Below, piece by piece: positions 6,369 through 13,182 of a DNA stretch of 16,172 nt. The notes below the pieces were generated by a model that ran no database searches, was not told the DNA's origin, and worked only from the letters and a program-made list of their open reading frames with translations. Made by a program: the position numbers and the translations under genes. Source of the stretch: Tissierella_B sp964485455 (GTDB lineage Bacteria > Bacillota > Clostridia > Tissierellales > Tissierellaceae). Location of the stretch: the NCBI GenBank assembly GCA_964485455.1, contig CAZAJU010000044.1, positions 1 to 16,172 on the forward strand, in the 5' to 3' direction. How positions within the stretch are numbered: position 1 is the stretch's first letter; each line of letters starts with the position of its first letter.

Positions 6369-8194
6369 ATCCTTTCCCTGCCCCCCTTAAATATTCCATA
6401 ACCAAAATGATCACATCTCAAACACCTAGATGCCTCCTGCTTGGCTTCCTTTTCCGTCATACAGTTCTCTACACTCTCAAAATCAAGTATTCTCTCACAG
6501 CCTTCCCTTTCAGTCAAGTTTACCCTACCAGTAGGAGAGTGATCTTCAAGGCTTGCTGCCGGTATTTCTACATCACAAGTAATTTCATGGTGATAGCCTA
6601 AATAAGAATCAATGTTAGCAGCTACGACTTTACCAGCTGCAATAGCCTTGATTACTGATGCAGGGCCACTAGCACAATCGCCACCTGCAAATATTCCCGG
6701 TAGATTTTCAAAGGTTCCACTGCTCTTAGTAATAATCTTGCCATGTTCTACAGGAATTCCATACTCTTCAAAATGACGAATTTCAATGTTTTGTCCGATT
6801 GCTACTATTAGAACATCACATGGGATATAGATATCTTCTTCACCCGTTGGCTTAGTAGTAACCTTTCCGTCCTTTATGGCACTTACCATTTGTGGTGTAA
6901 CATAAATTCCCTTAATATGATTATTTTCATCTACGTCAAGTGATGCAGGAGCTTTTAAAGTATGAACTTCTACTCCCTCAGCAACTGCTCCCTCTATTTC
7001 ACTAGGAAGTGCAGTCATATCCGCCATCCTTCTACGATATACAATACTAACCTTATTAGCTTTTAGACGCCTTGCAGTACGAACTGCATCCATGGATACA
7101 TTACCACCACCGATAACCACAACATCTTTACCGCTTAAATCTAAAATCTCATTCTTTCCAACATTGCGAAGAAACTCCACAGCGGAAAGTATTCCATCAG
7201 CATCTTCTCCTTCAAGGCCAAGCTTCTTGTCTGTACTTGCCCCGATAGTAATCAATACTGCATCATACTTTTGTCTTAATTCCTGAATAGTAATATCCTG
7301 ACCTATTTTCACACCATGCTTTACTTCAACTCCTGTCTTCAAGATATTTTCTATATCATCTTGAAGTCTATCCTTTGGAAGACGATAATTAGGAATTCCA
7401 TATTGTAGCATGCCCCCTAGCTTTGGAAGCATCTCATAAACCACCGCTTGGTGCCCCATAAGTTGGAGATAATATGCTGCACTCAATCCTCCCGGACCAC
7501 CACCAAGTACGGCAACTTTCCTGCCTGTCTTCTCAGCAGCTTTTGGAGGTTCTACCACTCCCGCAAAATCTGCTGCTACACGCTTTAGCCCCCTAATATT
7601 TATGGAGTCATCCACCATATTTCTTCTGCATTTAGCCTCACATGGATGCTCACATATAAATCCACATGTGGTAGGAAACGGGTTGTCCTTACGCATCAAA
7701 CGGATAGCATCTTGATATCTTCCTTTCTCTACTAAGGCTATATAGCCAGGTACATCCACATGTGCAGGGCATAATGAGACACAAGGTACTGGTTGATTAT
7801 ATGTACAGGTGCATCTACCACTGGTAATATGCTCAATATAGTCATCTTGGTAGCCAACCAATCCTTTATAGACCATATTTGCTGATTCATAGCCGATAGC
7901 ACAATCTGCGGAATCCATAATAGATAATGCAGTATCCTTCATAATATCAAGGGTTTCCAAAGTTGCATTGCCATCTAATACATCTTTTATAGAATTTTTA
8001 AGTTGTCCAAGTCCAATCCTACAAGGGACGCATTTACCACAAGTTTGTGCATGGCATAACTCTAAAAATGCCCTAGACATGTCTACCGGACAAAGTCCCG
8101 GTGGACTGGATTCTATCCTTCTTTCTAAATCCTTATACAAACCTTCCATGACTATCCTAGCTCTTTTGGGTGAAGCTATTTCCAACCTACTCAT
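6362..8194 (-). CDS. NuoF 4Fe-4S tail fused to GltD-like NAD(P)H/FAD oxidoreductase, hydrogenase partner
   Basis: This 610-residue soluble flavoprotein has two parts. Residues about 30-115 match the C-terminal 4Fe-4S domain of NuoF/HydB (CGKCVPCRIG with C52, C55, C58, and a fourth cysteine at C98), but the FMN- and NADH-binding parts of NuoF are absent. Residues about 125-600 match the small subunit of glutamate synthase: a two-cluster 4Fe-4S domain (C128-C142 and C177, C181, C185, C189), FAD-binding GGGPGGLSAA at 231-240, a second dinucleotide site IGGGNVSMDAVRTARRLKA at 361-379, and GIFAGGDCASGPASVIKAI at 500-518. The YRRR at 386-389 suggests NADPH preference. A CxxC (C591, C594) lies near the C-terminus. 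The inferred role is electron transfer between NAD(P)H and the overlapping [FeFe]-hydrogenase. Start ATG 8192-8194 has GTGGAGTG upstream. It is the first gene of the operon. It is not a glutamate synthase subunit here because no GltB is present. Confidence 0.93.
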   Translation of the reverse strand: MSRLEIASPKRARIVMEGLYKDLERRIESSPPGLCPVDMSRAFLELCHAQTCGKCVPCRIGLGQLKNSIKDVLDGNATLETLDIMKDTALSIMDSADCAIGYESANMVYKGLVGYQDDYIEHITSGRCTCTYNQPVPCVSLCPAHVDVPGYIALVEKGRYQDAIRLMRKDNPFPTTCGFICEHPCEAKCRRNMVDDSINIRGLKRVAADFAGVVEPPKAAEKTGRKVAVLGGGPGGLSAAYYLQLMGHQAVVYEMLPKLGGMLQYGIPNYRLPKDRLQDDIENILKTGVEVKHGVKIGQDITIQELRQKYDAVLITIGASTDKKLGLEGEDADGILSAVEFLRNVGKNEILDLSGKDVVVIGGGNVSMDAVRTARRLKANKVSIVYRRRMADMTALPSEIEGAVAEGVEVHTLKAPASLDVDENNHIKGIYVTPQMVSAIKDGKVTTKPTGEEDIYIPCDVLIVAIGQNIEIRHFEEYGIPVEHGKIITKSSGTFENLPGIFAGGDCASGPASVIKAIAAGKVVAANIDSYLGYHHEITCDVEIPAASLEDHSPTGRVNLTEREGCERILDFESVENCMTEKEAKQEASRCLRCDHFGYGIFKGGRERIW

Positions 8195-8299
8195 TATTCA
8201 CTCCACTTCCTTTATTATTTATTTTTAGAAAAGCTTTAGTAGATCTATATTAGCTTTTCATTAAATTCCTGTACGAAAAAATACTTCTATACTTACAAT

Positions 8300-8339
8300 A
8301 AAAAAAGAACTTCTCTTTTTTGAGCAAACGTTCTCCTTT
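8300..8339 (-). promoter_or_regulatory. Terminator-like hairpin with U-tract in the hydrogenase operon leader (candidate attenuator)
   Basis: On the minus strand AAAGGAGAAC (8339-8330) can pair with GTTCTTTTTT (8310-8301), with two G-U pairs. An inner CTC/GAG stem closes a six-A loop, and the run of seven T follows. The structure lies about 15-55 nt after the expected transcript start, well before the first gene. The stem is GC-poor and partly uses the U-tract, so it may be weak or fortuitous. Confidence 0.3.
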
Positions 8340-8361
8340 ATTTTTCTGTAATATACGTTTA

Positions 8362-8390
8362 ATATTACTATGGTATTAATATATTGTCAA
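8362..8390 (-). promoter_or_regulatory. Predicted sigma-A promoter of the flavoprotein-hydrogenase-ABC operon
   Basis: The minus strand reads TTGACA (8390-8385), a perfect -35 box, then a 17-bp spacer, then TAATAT (8367-8362) matching four of six bases of the -10 consensus. Transcription would start near 8355, leaving a leader of about 160 nt before the ATG at 8194. Confidence 0.6.
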
Positions 8391-8397
8391 TATATTA
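8377..8397. promoter_or_regulatory. 21-bp palindrome over the -35 box, candidate operator
   Basis: A perfect inverted repeat has arms TAATATATTG (8377-8386) and CAATATATTA (8388-8397) around a single central base, and it covers the -35 hexamer of the predicted promoter. This is a typical repressor position. I do not recognise it as a Fur, PerR, Rex or FNR box. Because the DNA is AT-rich, chance is possible. Confidence 0.4.
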
Positions 8398-8512
8398 TTT
8401 TATGTGTATTTTTGATGTTTCAATATATTTTTTCTAATGATTTTCTATTGTTTTTTAAATGTTTTTTACAGTTTCTAAAAGGGCTATAGTATTACTTCTC
8501 TAAGAAATAAAG

Positions 8513-8546
8513 AAGACTGCTGATATTTAACTCAGTCAGCAGTCTT
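8513..8546 (-). terminator. Intrinsic terminator downstream of selO
   Basis: An 11-bp perfect stem (AAGACTGCTGA at 8513-8523 with its complement at 8536-8546) and a 12-nt loop are followed on the minus strand by CTTTATTTCTT. When the duplicated 55 bp are collapsed, the stem begins 8 bases after the selO stop codon, the normal place for its terminator. Confidence 0.85.
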
Positions 8547-8755
8547 AGTATTTTTTACGTTCCACAAAATGTCTTGTAAGGACAAGAGTTATTAGGTGGT
8601 NNNNNNNNNNNNNNNNNNNNNNNNNNNNNNNNNNNNNNNNNNNNNNNNNNNNNNNNNNNNNNNNNNNNNNNNNNNNNNNNNNNNNNNNNNNNNNNNNNNN
8701 TAGTATTTTTTACGTTCCACAAAATGTCTTGTAAGGACAAGAGTTATTAGGTGGT
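8546..8755. repeat. 55-bp exact direct duplication flanking the second N run (assembly artefact)
   Basis: Bases 8546-8600 and 8701-8755 are identical (both begin TAGTATTTTTTACGTTCCAC) and encode the last residues of SelO on the minus strand. The left copy is a redundant contig end, not a second selO fragment. Confidence 0.93.
8601..8700. other. Scaffold gap (100 N) just after selO, probably spurious
   Basis: Exactly 100 N lie between two identical 55-bp ends (8546-8600 and 8701-8755). Merging the copies places the selO stop next to its terminator, so nothing is likely missing. Confidence 0.93.
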
Positions 8756-10182
8756 AATGTGGCATATTTGTCTTGTTCCGAAGAGTATGCAAAAGGATTT
8801 GATAAGATATCAAGAAGTTTCTCTATTGCACTATAGTCACCTTCATCTACTGCTGCATCCAATGCTTCTTCTACCCTATGATTTCTTGGGATTACTGCAG
8901 GGTTATTATGTTTCATTAAGTCACTAGATTCTTCACTGGATTGTTTTTGTTTACTCCTTCTTAGGCTCCATTTTTCTTGCCAATGCTTAAACCCATCTGT
9001 ATTATAAATATCCATACCATTTAAATTATTTATAGTTAAATCTCGGAAGGTATTTGTAAAGTCAGCCTTGTTTTTCTCCATTAGCTTTAACAGTTCTACT
9101 ATTAAAGCTTCATCCTCCGATTCCTCACCAAAGAGGCCAAGTTTTTTTCTCATTCCATCGAGATAATTTTTATAGTATATCTTGCTAAAGTCAGATATTT
9201 CTTCATTTGCTATCCCAAGGGCTTCTTCCGGATTATCATGAATTAATGGCATTAGTGTTTCAGCAAATCGAGCCAAATTCCAAGCTCCTATAAGAGGTTG
9301 ATTCTTATAGGCATATCTCCCATTTGCATCTATGGAACTAAATACAGTATTAGGATCATAAGTATCCATAAATGCACATGGACCATAGTCAATTGTTTCT
9401 CCACTAATCAACATGTTATCTGTATTCATTACCCCATGAATAAATCCCACTAGCTGCCATTTGGCAATTAAATCTGCCTGACGCTTTATCACTTCCTTTA
9501 AAAAGTAAAAGTACCTATTATCATCAGCTATATAATCTGGATAATGTCTTAGAATTGTATAATCTGCTAATAGCCTTAACTCATCTATGCTCCCATATTT
9601 TTGAATATATTGAAAGGTTCCTACACGGATATGGCTAGCAGCAATACGAGTTAGAATTGCTCCTGGCAATGTTTTTTCACGATATACTCTTTCTCCTGTT
9701 GTAACTACTGCCAAACTTCTGCTTGTGGGAATTCCAAGCCCATACATCGCTTCACTAATAATATATTCACGGAGCATTGGTCCTAGGGATGCCCTACCGT
9801 CCCCTCTTCTTGAGTAAGGAGTCTTTCCCGAGCCCTTAAGTTGTATATCATACCTATTCCCATTGGAACCTATATGCTCTCCTAACAATATTGCTCTTCC
9901 ATCACCTAGCATTGTAAAATACCCAAATTGATGTCCTGCATAGGCTTGGGCTATAGGATTAGCATTTATAGGCACCCTATTTCCCCCAAGGATTTCCAAT
10001 CCTTCTTTGCTCTCTAATTTCTTAGAATCTATGCCTAAGCTATCTGCTAGAGAATAATTAAAAATAACTATTTTAGGTTCTTTTACAGGTATTGGGTCTT
10101 GTATTGAAAAAAGTTTCTTTGGCAAATGAATATACGAATTATCAAAATTCAATATCTCTTCTAATAAAAGCTTATCTGTCAT
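8710..10182 (-). CDS. selO: Protein adenylyltransferase SelO (YdiU family)
   Basis: This 490-residue protein has the usual bacterial SelO/YdiU length. The family has a pseudokinase fold that binds ATP in flipped orientation and transfers AMP to Ser, Thr or Tyr of target proteins, often in redox defence. Motifs are intact: MLGDGRAILLGEH; IQLKGSGKTPYSRRGDGRA with K116; the LREY glutamate E139; GVMNTDNM with D255 and N256; and IDYGP with D265. These correspond by spacing to the Lys, Glu, Asn and Asp needed for catalysis in characterised SelO. The C-terminus ends PYKTFCGT with an ordinary cysteine, as in many bacterial members, rather than selenocysteine. It starts 35 bases after the oppF stop with no terminator between, so it may be transcribed with the peptide transporter. 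Its own terminator lies just downstream once the duplicated contig end is removed. Confidence 0.96.
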   Translation of the reverse strand: MTDKLLLEEILNFDNSYIHLPKKLFSIQDPIPVKEPKIVIFNYSLADSLGIDSKKLESKEGLEILGGNRVPINANPIAQAYAGHQFGYFTMLGDGRAILLGEHIGSNGNRYDIQLKGSGKTPYSRRGDGRASLGPMLREYIISEAMYGLGIPTSRSLAVVTTGERVYREKTLPGAILTRIAASHIRVGTFQYIQKYGSIDELRLLADYTILRHYPDYIADDNRYFYFLKEVIKRQADLIAKWQLVGFIHGVMNTDNMLISGETIDYGPCAFMDTYDPNTVFSSIDANGRYAYKNQPLIGAWNLARFAETLMPLIHDNPEEALGIANEEISDFSKIYYKNYLDGMRKKLGLFGEESEDEALIVELLKLMEKNKADFTNTFRDLTINNLNGMDIYNTDGFKHWQEKWSLRRSKQKQSSEESSDLMKHNNPAVIPRNHRVEEALDAAVDEGDYSAIEKLLDILSNPFAYSSEQDKYATLPPNNSCPYKTFCGT

Positions 10183-10217
10183 AGTCTCTCACTCTTCTAT
10201 AATATATTAGTACTTTA

Positions 10218-11171
10218 TTAATACCCATCTTTAATATTATGAGACTTAAATAGGTTTATATACTCCTCTATCTCTTTTTCATTTCCCAAAACGAAATGCC
10301 CTTTCTCAATTTCTACCCATTTTGGCTTGTAAATTGAATAATCATGGATTGAAGGGTCGTATATCTTTAAATTTTTTGCCCTTTCCTTCCTTGGATCGGG
10401 ATTGGGTATTGCTGAAAGCAAGGCCCTAGTATATGGATGAAGTGGATTATTGAATAATTTTTCCGTTTCTGCTAACTCTACTATCTTACCCTTATATATA
10501 ACTGCCAGCCTATCTGTTATAAATCTCACTACAGATAGGTCATGAGCTATAAAAAGATAAGTAAGACCCATTCTTTTTTGCAAATCCGATAATAGATTTA
10601 ATACCTGAGCTCTAATGGATACGTCTAAGGCGGATATAGGCTCATCAGCTATAATAAATTCTGGTTCCATGACCAAGGCTCTAGCTACTCCTATTCGCTG
10701 TCTTTGACCTCCTGAAAATTCATGAGGAAATCTAGATGCAAATTCAGGTAAAAGCCCCACATCAAGCAGTGCTTTAGCAACCTTAGATTTCCTATCCTCT
10801 TCATCCTTGTAATTCTTAAGATTATATAGGCCTTCGGATATTATGTAGTCCACCTTGGCTCTTTCATTTAAGGAAGCCATAGGATCTTGAAATATCATCT
10901 GTATATTCTTTATTACATCCCTATCCAGGTCTTTATCTATTTGACCTGAAATCTTCTTACCCTTATATAAAATTTCACCACTGGTAATTTCATTTATTCT
11001 AATTATTGCTCTCCCAATTGTTGTCTTGCCCGAGCCCGATTCTCCCACGAGGCCAAAGGTTTCACCTTTGTATATATGAAAGCTTACATCATCTACGGCA
11101 AGGAATTTTTTCTTTTTATTCCCAAATTCAACCCTGATATTCTTTAGCTCTAATAATTTCTCCTTATTCAT
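10218..11171 (-). CDS. oppF: Oligopeptide ABC transporter ATPase OppF (AmiF-like)
   Basis: This 317-residue ATPase is one of the two nucleotide-binding subunits of the oligopeptide importer. Walker A GESGSGKTT is at 43-51, the Q-loop glutamine at 95 (QMIFQDPMASLN), the signature FSGGQRQRIGVARAL from 152, Walker B FIIADEP with E177, ALD next, and the switch histidine 210 (FIAHDLSVV). The oligopeptide-specific C-terminal motif HPYTRALLSAIPNPDP follows. Its start overlaps the oppD stop by 8 bases (ATGAATAA arrangement), with GGAGGAAT as ribosome binding site, so the two ATPases are translationally coupled and likely form a heterodimer. It ends the transporter genes; selO follows closely. Confidence 0.95.
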   Translation of the reverse strand: MNKEKLLELKNIRVEFGNKKKKFLAVDDVSFHIYKGETFGLVGESGSGKTTIGRAIIRINEITSGEILYKGKKISGQIDKDLDRDVIKNIQMIFQDPMASLNERAKVDYIISEGLYNLKNYKDEEDRKSKVAKALLDVGLLPEFASRFPHEFSGGQRQRIGVARALVMEPEFIIADEPISALDVSIRAQVLNLLSDLQKRMGLTYLFIAHDLSVVRFITDRLAVIYKGKIVELAETEKLFNNPLHPYTRALLSAIPNPDPRKERAKNLKIYDPSIHDYSIYKPKWVEIEKGHFVLGNEKEIEEYINLFKSHNIKDGY

Positions 11172-12204
11172 GATTATTCCTCCATTGCTGTCTTAGTATT
11201 TTTATGGATTCCGGAGGCTCAACCTTTGGAGCCCTATTATCCAATAGCCAGGTTCTGGCCTTATGGGTAGGACTTATATCAAAATATGGAGGCCTTATTT
11301 CAAAGTCTATCTTAAGTGCTCTTGTATTTCTTGGTGCAAAAGCATCCCCCTTCACGTCATAGAATAAATTAGGTGGTGTTCCTTTAATAGAATAAAGAGG
11401 CTCTCCCTTGATTCCCAATTGAGGAAGAGACGATAGTAGGGCCCAAGTATAGGGATGTTGTCCATTGTAGAATATCTCCTCACTCTTTCCAATCTCTACT
11501 ATATCTCCGGCATACATTACCGCAATTCGATCAGCCACATTGGCAACCACTCCTAAATCATGGGTTATATATATGGTTGTTAAACTATATTTCTTTTTTA
11601 AATCCTTTAAGAGTTGGAGTATCTGGGCTTGAATAGTCACATCAAGGGCTGTAGTTGGTTCATCACATATAAGAACCTTAGGCTTACAGGCTACAGCTAT
11701 TGCTATAACTACTCTTTGTCTCATGCCACCTGAAAATTCATGGGGGTACTGCTTATATCTTTTCTCAGGCTCTTGTATTCCAACATCCATTAGGATTTTC
11801 AAGACAGCCTTTTTTGCAGCCTCTCCATGAAGCCCTTGATGAAGCTCAACAGCTTCTCTTACCTGCTTTCCTATGGTTTTTAAGGGATTTAAAGAGGTCA
11901 TAGGCTCTTGAAACACCATAGCAATTTCTTTCCCCCTAATGGTTCTCCATTCCTCTTCTGTTCTGTAATTTCCTATATTGTTACCCTTATATAATATCTC
12001 TCCCTTATCTACCCATCCATTGGCATCCAACAATCCCATGAAGGATTTAGTCAATACGCTTTTTCCTGAGCCAGATTCACCTACGATTGCTAAACTTTCC
12101 CCCTTGTATATGTCCAAGGAGGCTTCCCTAATGGCTGTGAGAATCCTCCCCCTTACTTTGAATTTTATAACTAAGTCCTTTACTCTCAAAATTTTATGGT
12201 CCAT
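11164..12204 (-). CDS. oppD: Oligopeptide ABC transporter ATPase OppD (AmiE-like), without C-terminal cluster cysteines
   Basis: This 346-residue ATPase partners OppF. Walker A GESGSGKS is at 42-49, Q-loop glutamine 99 (VFQEPMTSLNP), signature FSGGMRQRVVIAIAV from 157, Walker B VLICDEPTTALD with E182, and switch histidine 215 (ITHDLGVV). HPYTWALLSSLPQ at 250-262 is the oligopeptide-importer C-terminal motif. Many OppD/DppD proteins then carry a cysteine-rich stretch of the CPFAPRC type that holds a 4Fe-4S cluster. Here the equivalent is GDAFAPRNTRALKIDFE (286-302), with no cysteine after it. This is also how I recall streptococcal AmiE, supporting an Ami-type transporter. The gene starts 12 bases after oppC with AGAAGGAGGGG upstream. 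Confidence 0.95.
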   Translation of the reverse strand: MDHKILRVKDLVIKFKVRGRILTAIREASLDIYKGESLAIVGESGSGKSVLTKSFMGLLDANGWVDKGEILYKGNNIGNYRTEEEWRTIRGKEIAMVFQEPMTSLNPLKTIGKQVREAVELHQGLHGEAAKKAVLKILMDVGIQEPEKRYKQYPHEFSGGMRQRVVIAIAVACKPKVLICDEPTTALDVTIQAQILQLLKDLKKKYSLTTIYITHDLGVVANVADRIAVMYAGDIVEIGKSEEIFYNGQHPYTWALLSSLPQLGIKGEPLYSIKGTPPNLFYDVKGDAFAPRNTRALKIDFEIRPPYFDISPTHKARTWLLDNRAPKVEPPESIKILRQQWRNNHE

Positions 12205-12216
12205 AGTCCCCTCCTT

Positions 12217-13182
12217 CTAGACGTGATTCCTTGGATCCGCTGCATCGGCAAAGACATTCCCAATTACATAGAAGGATATAGTTATTAGGGATAGTGTAAT
12301 TGCTGGGAATATTAGCTGATATCTTAGGGATTCTACCATCATCACACCTCTACCTTCATTAATGAGATTTCCTAAGGATGGAATATTGATTGGAAGTCCA
12401 AGACCTATATAGGTTAGAAAAACTTCAGATCCTATGGCACCAGGTATGGCTAATGCCATTCTTAGCATAATTACCGACACTAAATATGGCAAGAGGTTCT
12501 TGGTGATTATTCTGGATGTAGGTGTTCCCAAACATCTTGAAGCTAAATTGTACTCTCGATCTCTGATTATTACTATTTGATTTCTTACAAACCTAGCCAT
12601 AGGCAACCACCCAGTCATACACATTGCAAAGATTAGGGTGGATATACTAGGTCTCATAATATAGGTTAGGAGCACTAAAATAATAGTATTAGGAATATTG
12701 TCCAAGACATTATAGATTTCCGTTATTATCCTATCTAAAGACCTCACATAACCCCATAAGGCTCCAATAATAATCCCTATTATGGCATCCCATATGCCCA
12801 CTAGTATTCCGATTAAAAGGGAAGTTCTGGTACCACTCCAAATCCGAGCCCAAAGGTCTTGGCCTATGGAATTGGTTCCAAACCAAAATTCCTTATCCGG
12901 TTCATGATTACGTAGCTGCATTCCAGTATTCTCATCTATGGTAATATCTGTAGGAGATTTTTGATTTGGAAGATAGGGTTGAATTATGGTAAATGTCACT
13001 AAAATTACAACTAAATAGAGAAAGAAAATCGCTACTTTATTTCTTGAAAATACCTGAACCGTAGACCGCCAGTAGGAGTAGTTGGAATATCCTCCTCTTT
13101 GTGATTGGTTTTCATCATATTGTACAAATTCGAACATGGACTTATTGATTCCATCAGAGAGTTTCTGCATTTTTTTACTCAT
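12217..13182 (-). CDS. oppC: Oligopeptide ABC transporter permease OppC (AmiD-like)
   Basis: This 321-residue inner-membrane permease begins with a cytoplasmic stretch (FEFVQYDENQSQRGGYSNYSYWRSTVQVF, residues about 17-45, typical of the AmiD group) and a first membrane helix at about 51-70 (VAIFFLYLVVILVTFTIIQ). An extracellular segment follows, with FWFGTNSIGQDLWARIWSGTR in two parts at about 100-120. Several helices then lead to a coupling loop YNLASRCLGTPTSRIITKNLLP at about 212-233 and the end VIGNVFADAADPRNHV. The DPR ending is characteristic of OppC/DppC proteins. Its ATG shares one base with the oppB stop (TAATG), with GGGGAGGG before it, which indicates tight coupling. It forms the translocation channel with OppB. 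Confidence 0.95.
   Translation of the reverse strand: MSKKMQKLSDGINKSMFEFVQYDENQSQRGGYSNYSYWRSTVQVFSRNKVAIFFLYLVVILVTFTIIQPYLPNQKSPTDITIDENTGMQLRNHEPDKEFWFGTNSIGQDLWARIWSGTRTSLLIGILVGIWDAIIGIIIGALWGYVRSLDRIITEIYNVLDNIPNTIILVLLTYIMRPSISTLIFAMCMTGWLPMARFVRNQIVIIRDREYNLASRCLGTPTSRIITKNLLPYLVSVIMLRMALAIPGAIGSEVFLTYIGLGLPINIPSLGNLINEGRGVMMVESLRYQLIFPAITLSLITISFYVIGNVFADAADPRNHV

Larger units (their letters stand above)
8195..8512. other. AT-rich control region upstream of the hydrogenase operon
   Basis: About 320 bases without a convincing protein gene separate the selO terminator from the first operon gene. On the minus strand it holds a promoter (8362-8390) with a palindrome over its -35 box, and a leader of roughly 160 nt with a U-tract hairpin (8300-8339). 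A short 8-bp stem has arms GAAAAGCT at 8228-8235 and its complement at 8252-8259. The rest (8398-8512) is very AT-rich and shows nothing I recognise. No known riboswitch or T-box motif was seen. Confidence 0.7.

Noticed and set aside
6362..8194. Glutamate synthase small subunit
   Set aside because: GltD similarity is strong, but there is no GltB, the NuoF-type cluster domain is fused at the N-terminus, and hydA overlaps directly.
8710..8760. Selenocysteine at the SelO C-terminus
   Set aside because: The codon is TGT (cysteine) in FCGT and the frame ends at a TAA; there is no in-frame TGA.
8555..8813. Short minus-strand frames crossing the second N run
   Set aside because: They consist of N codons plus selO sequence read in other frames and duplicated contig end; no independent gene is supported.
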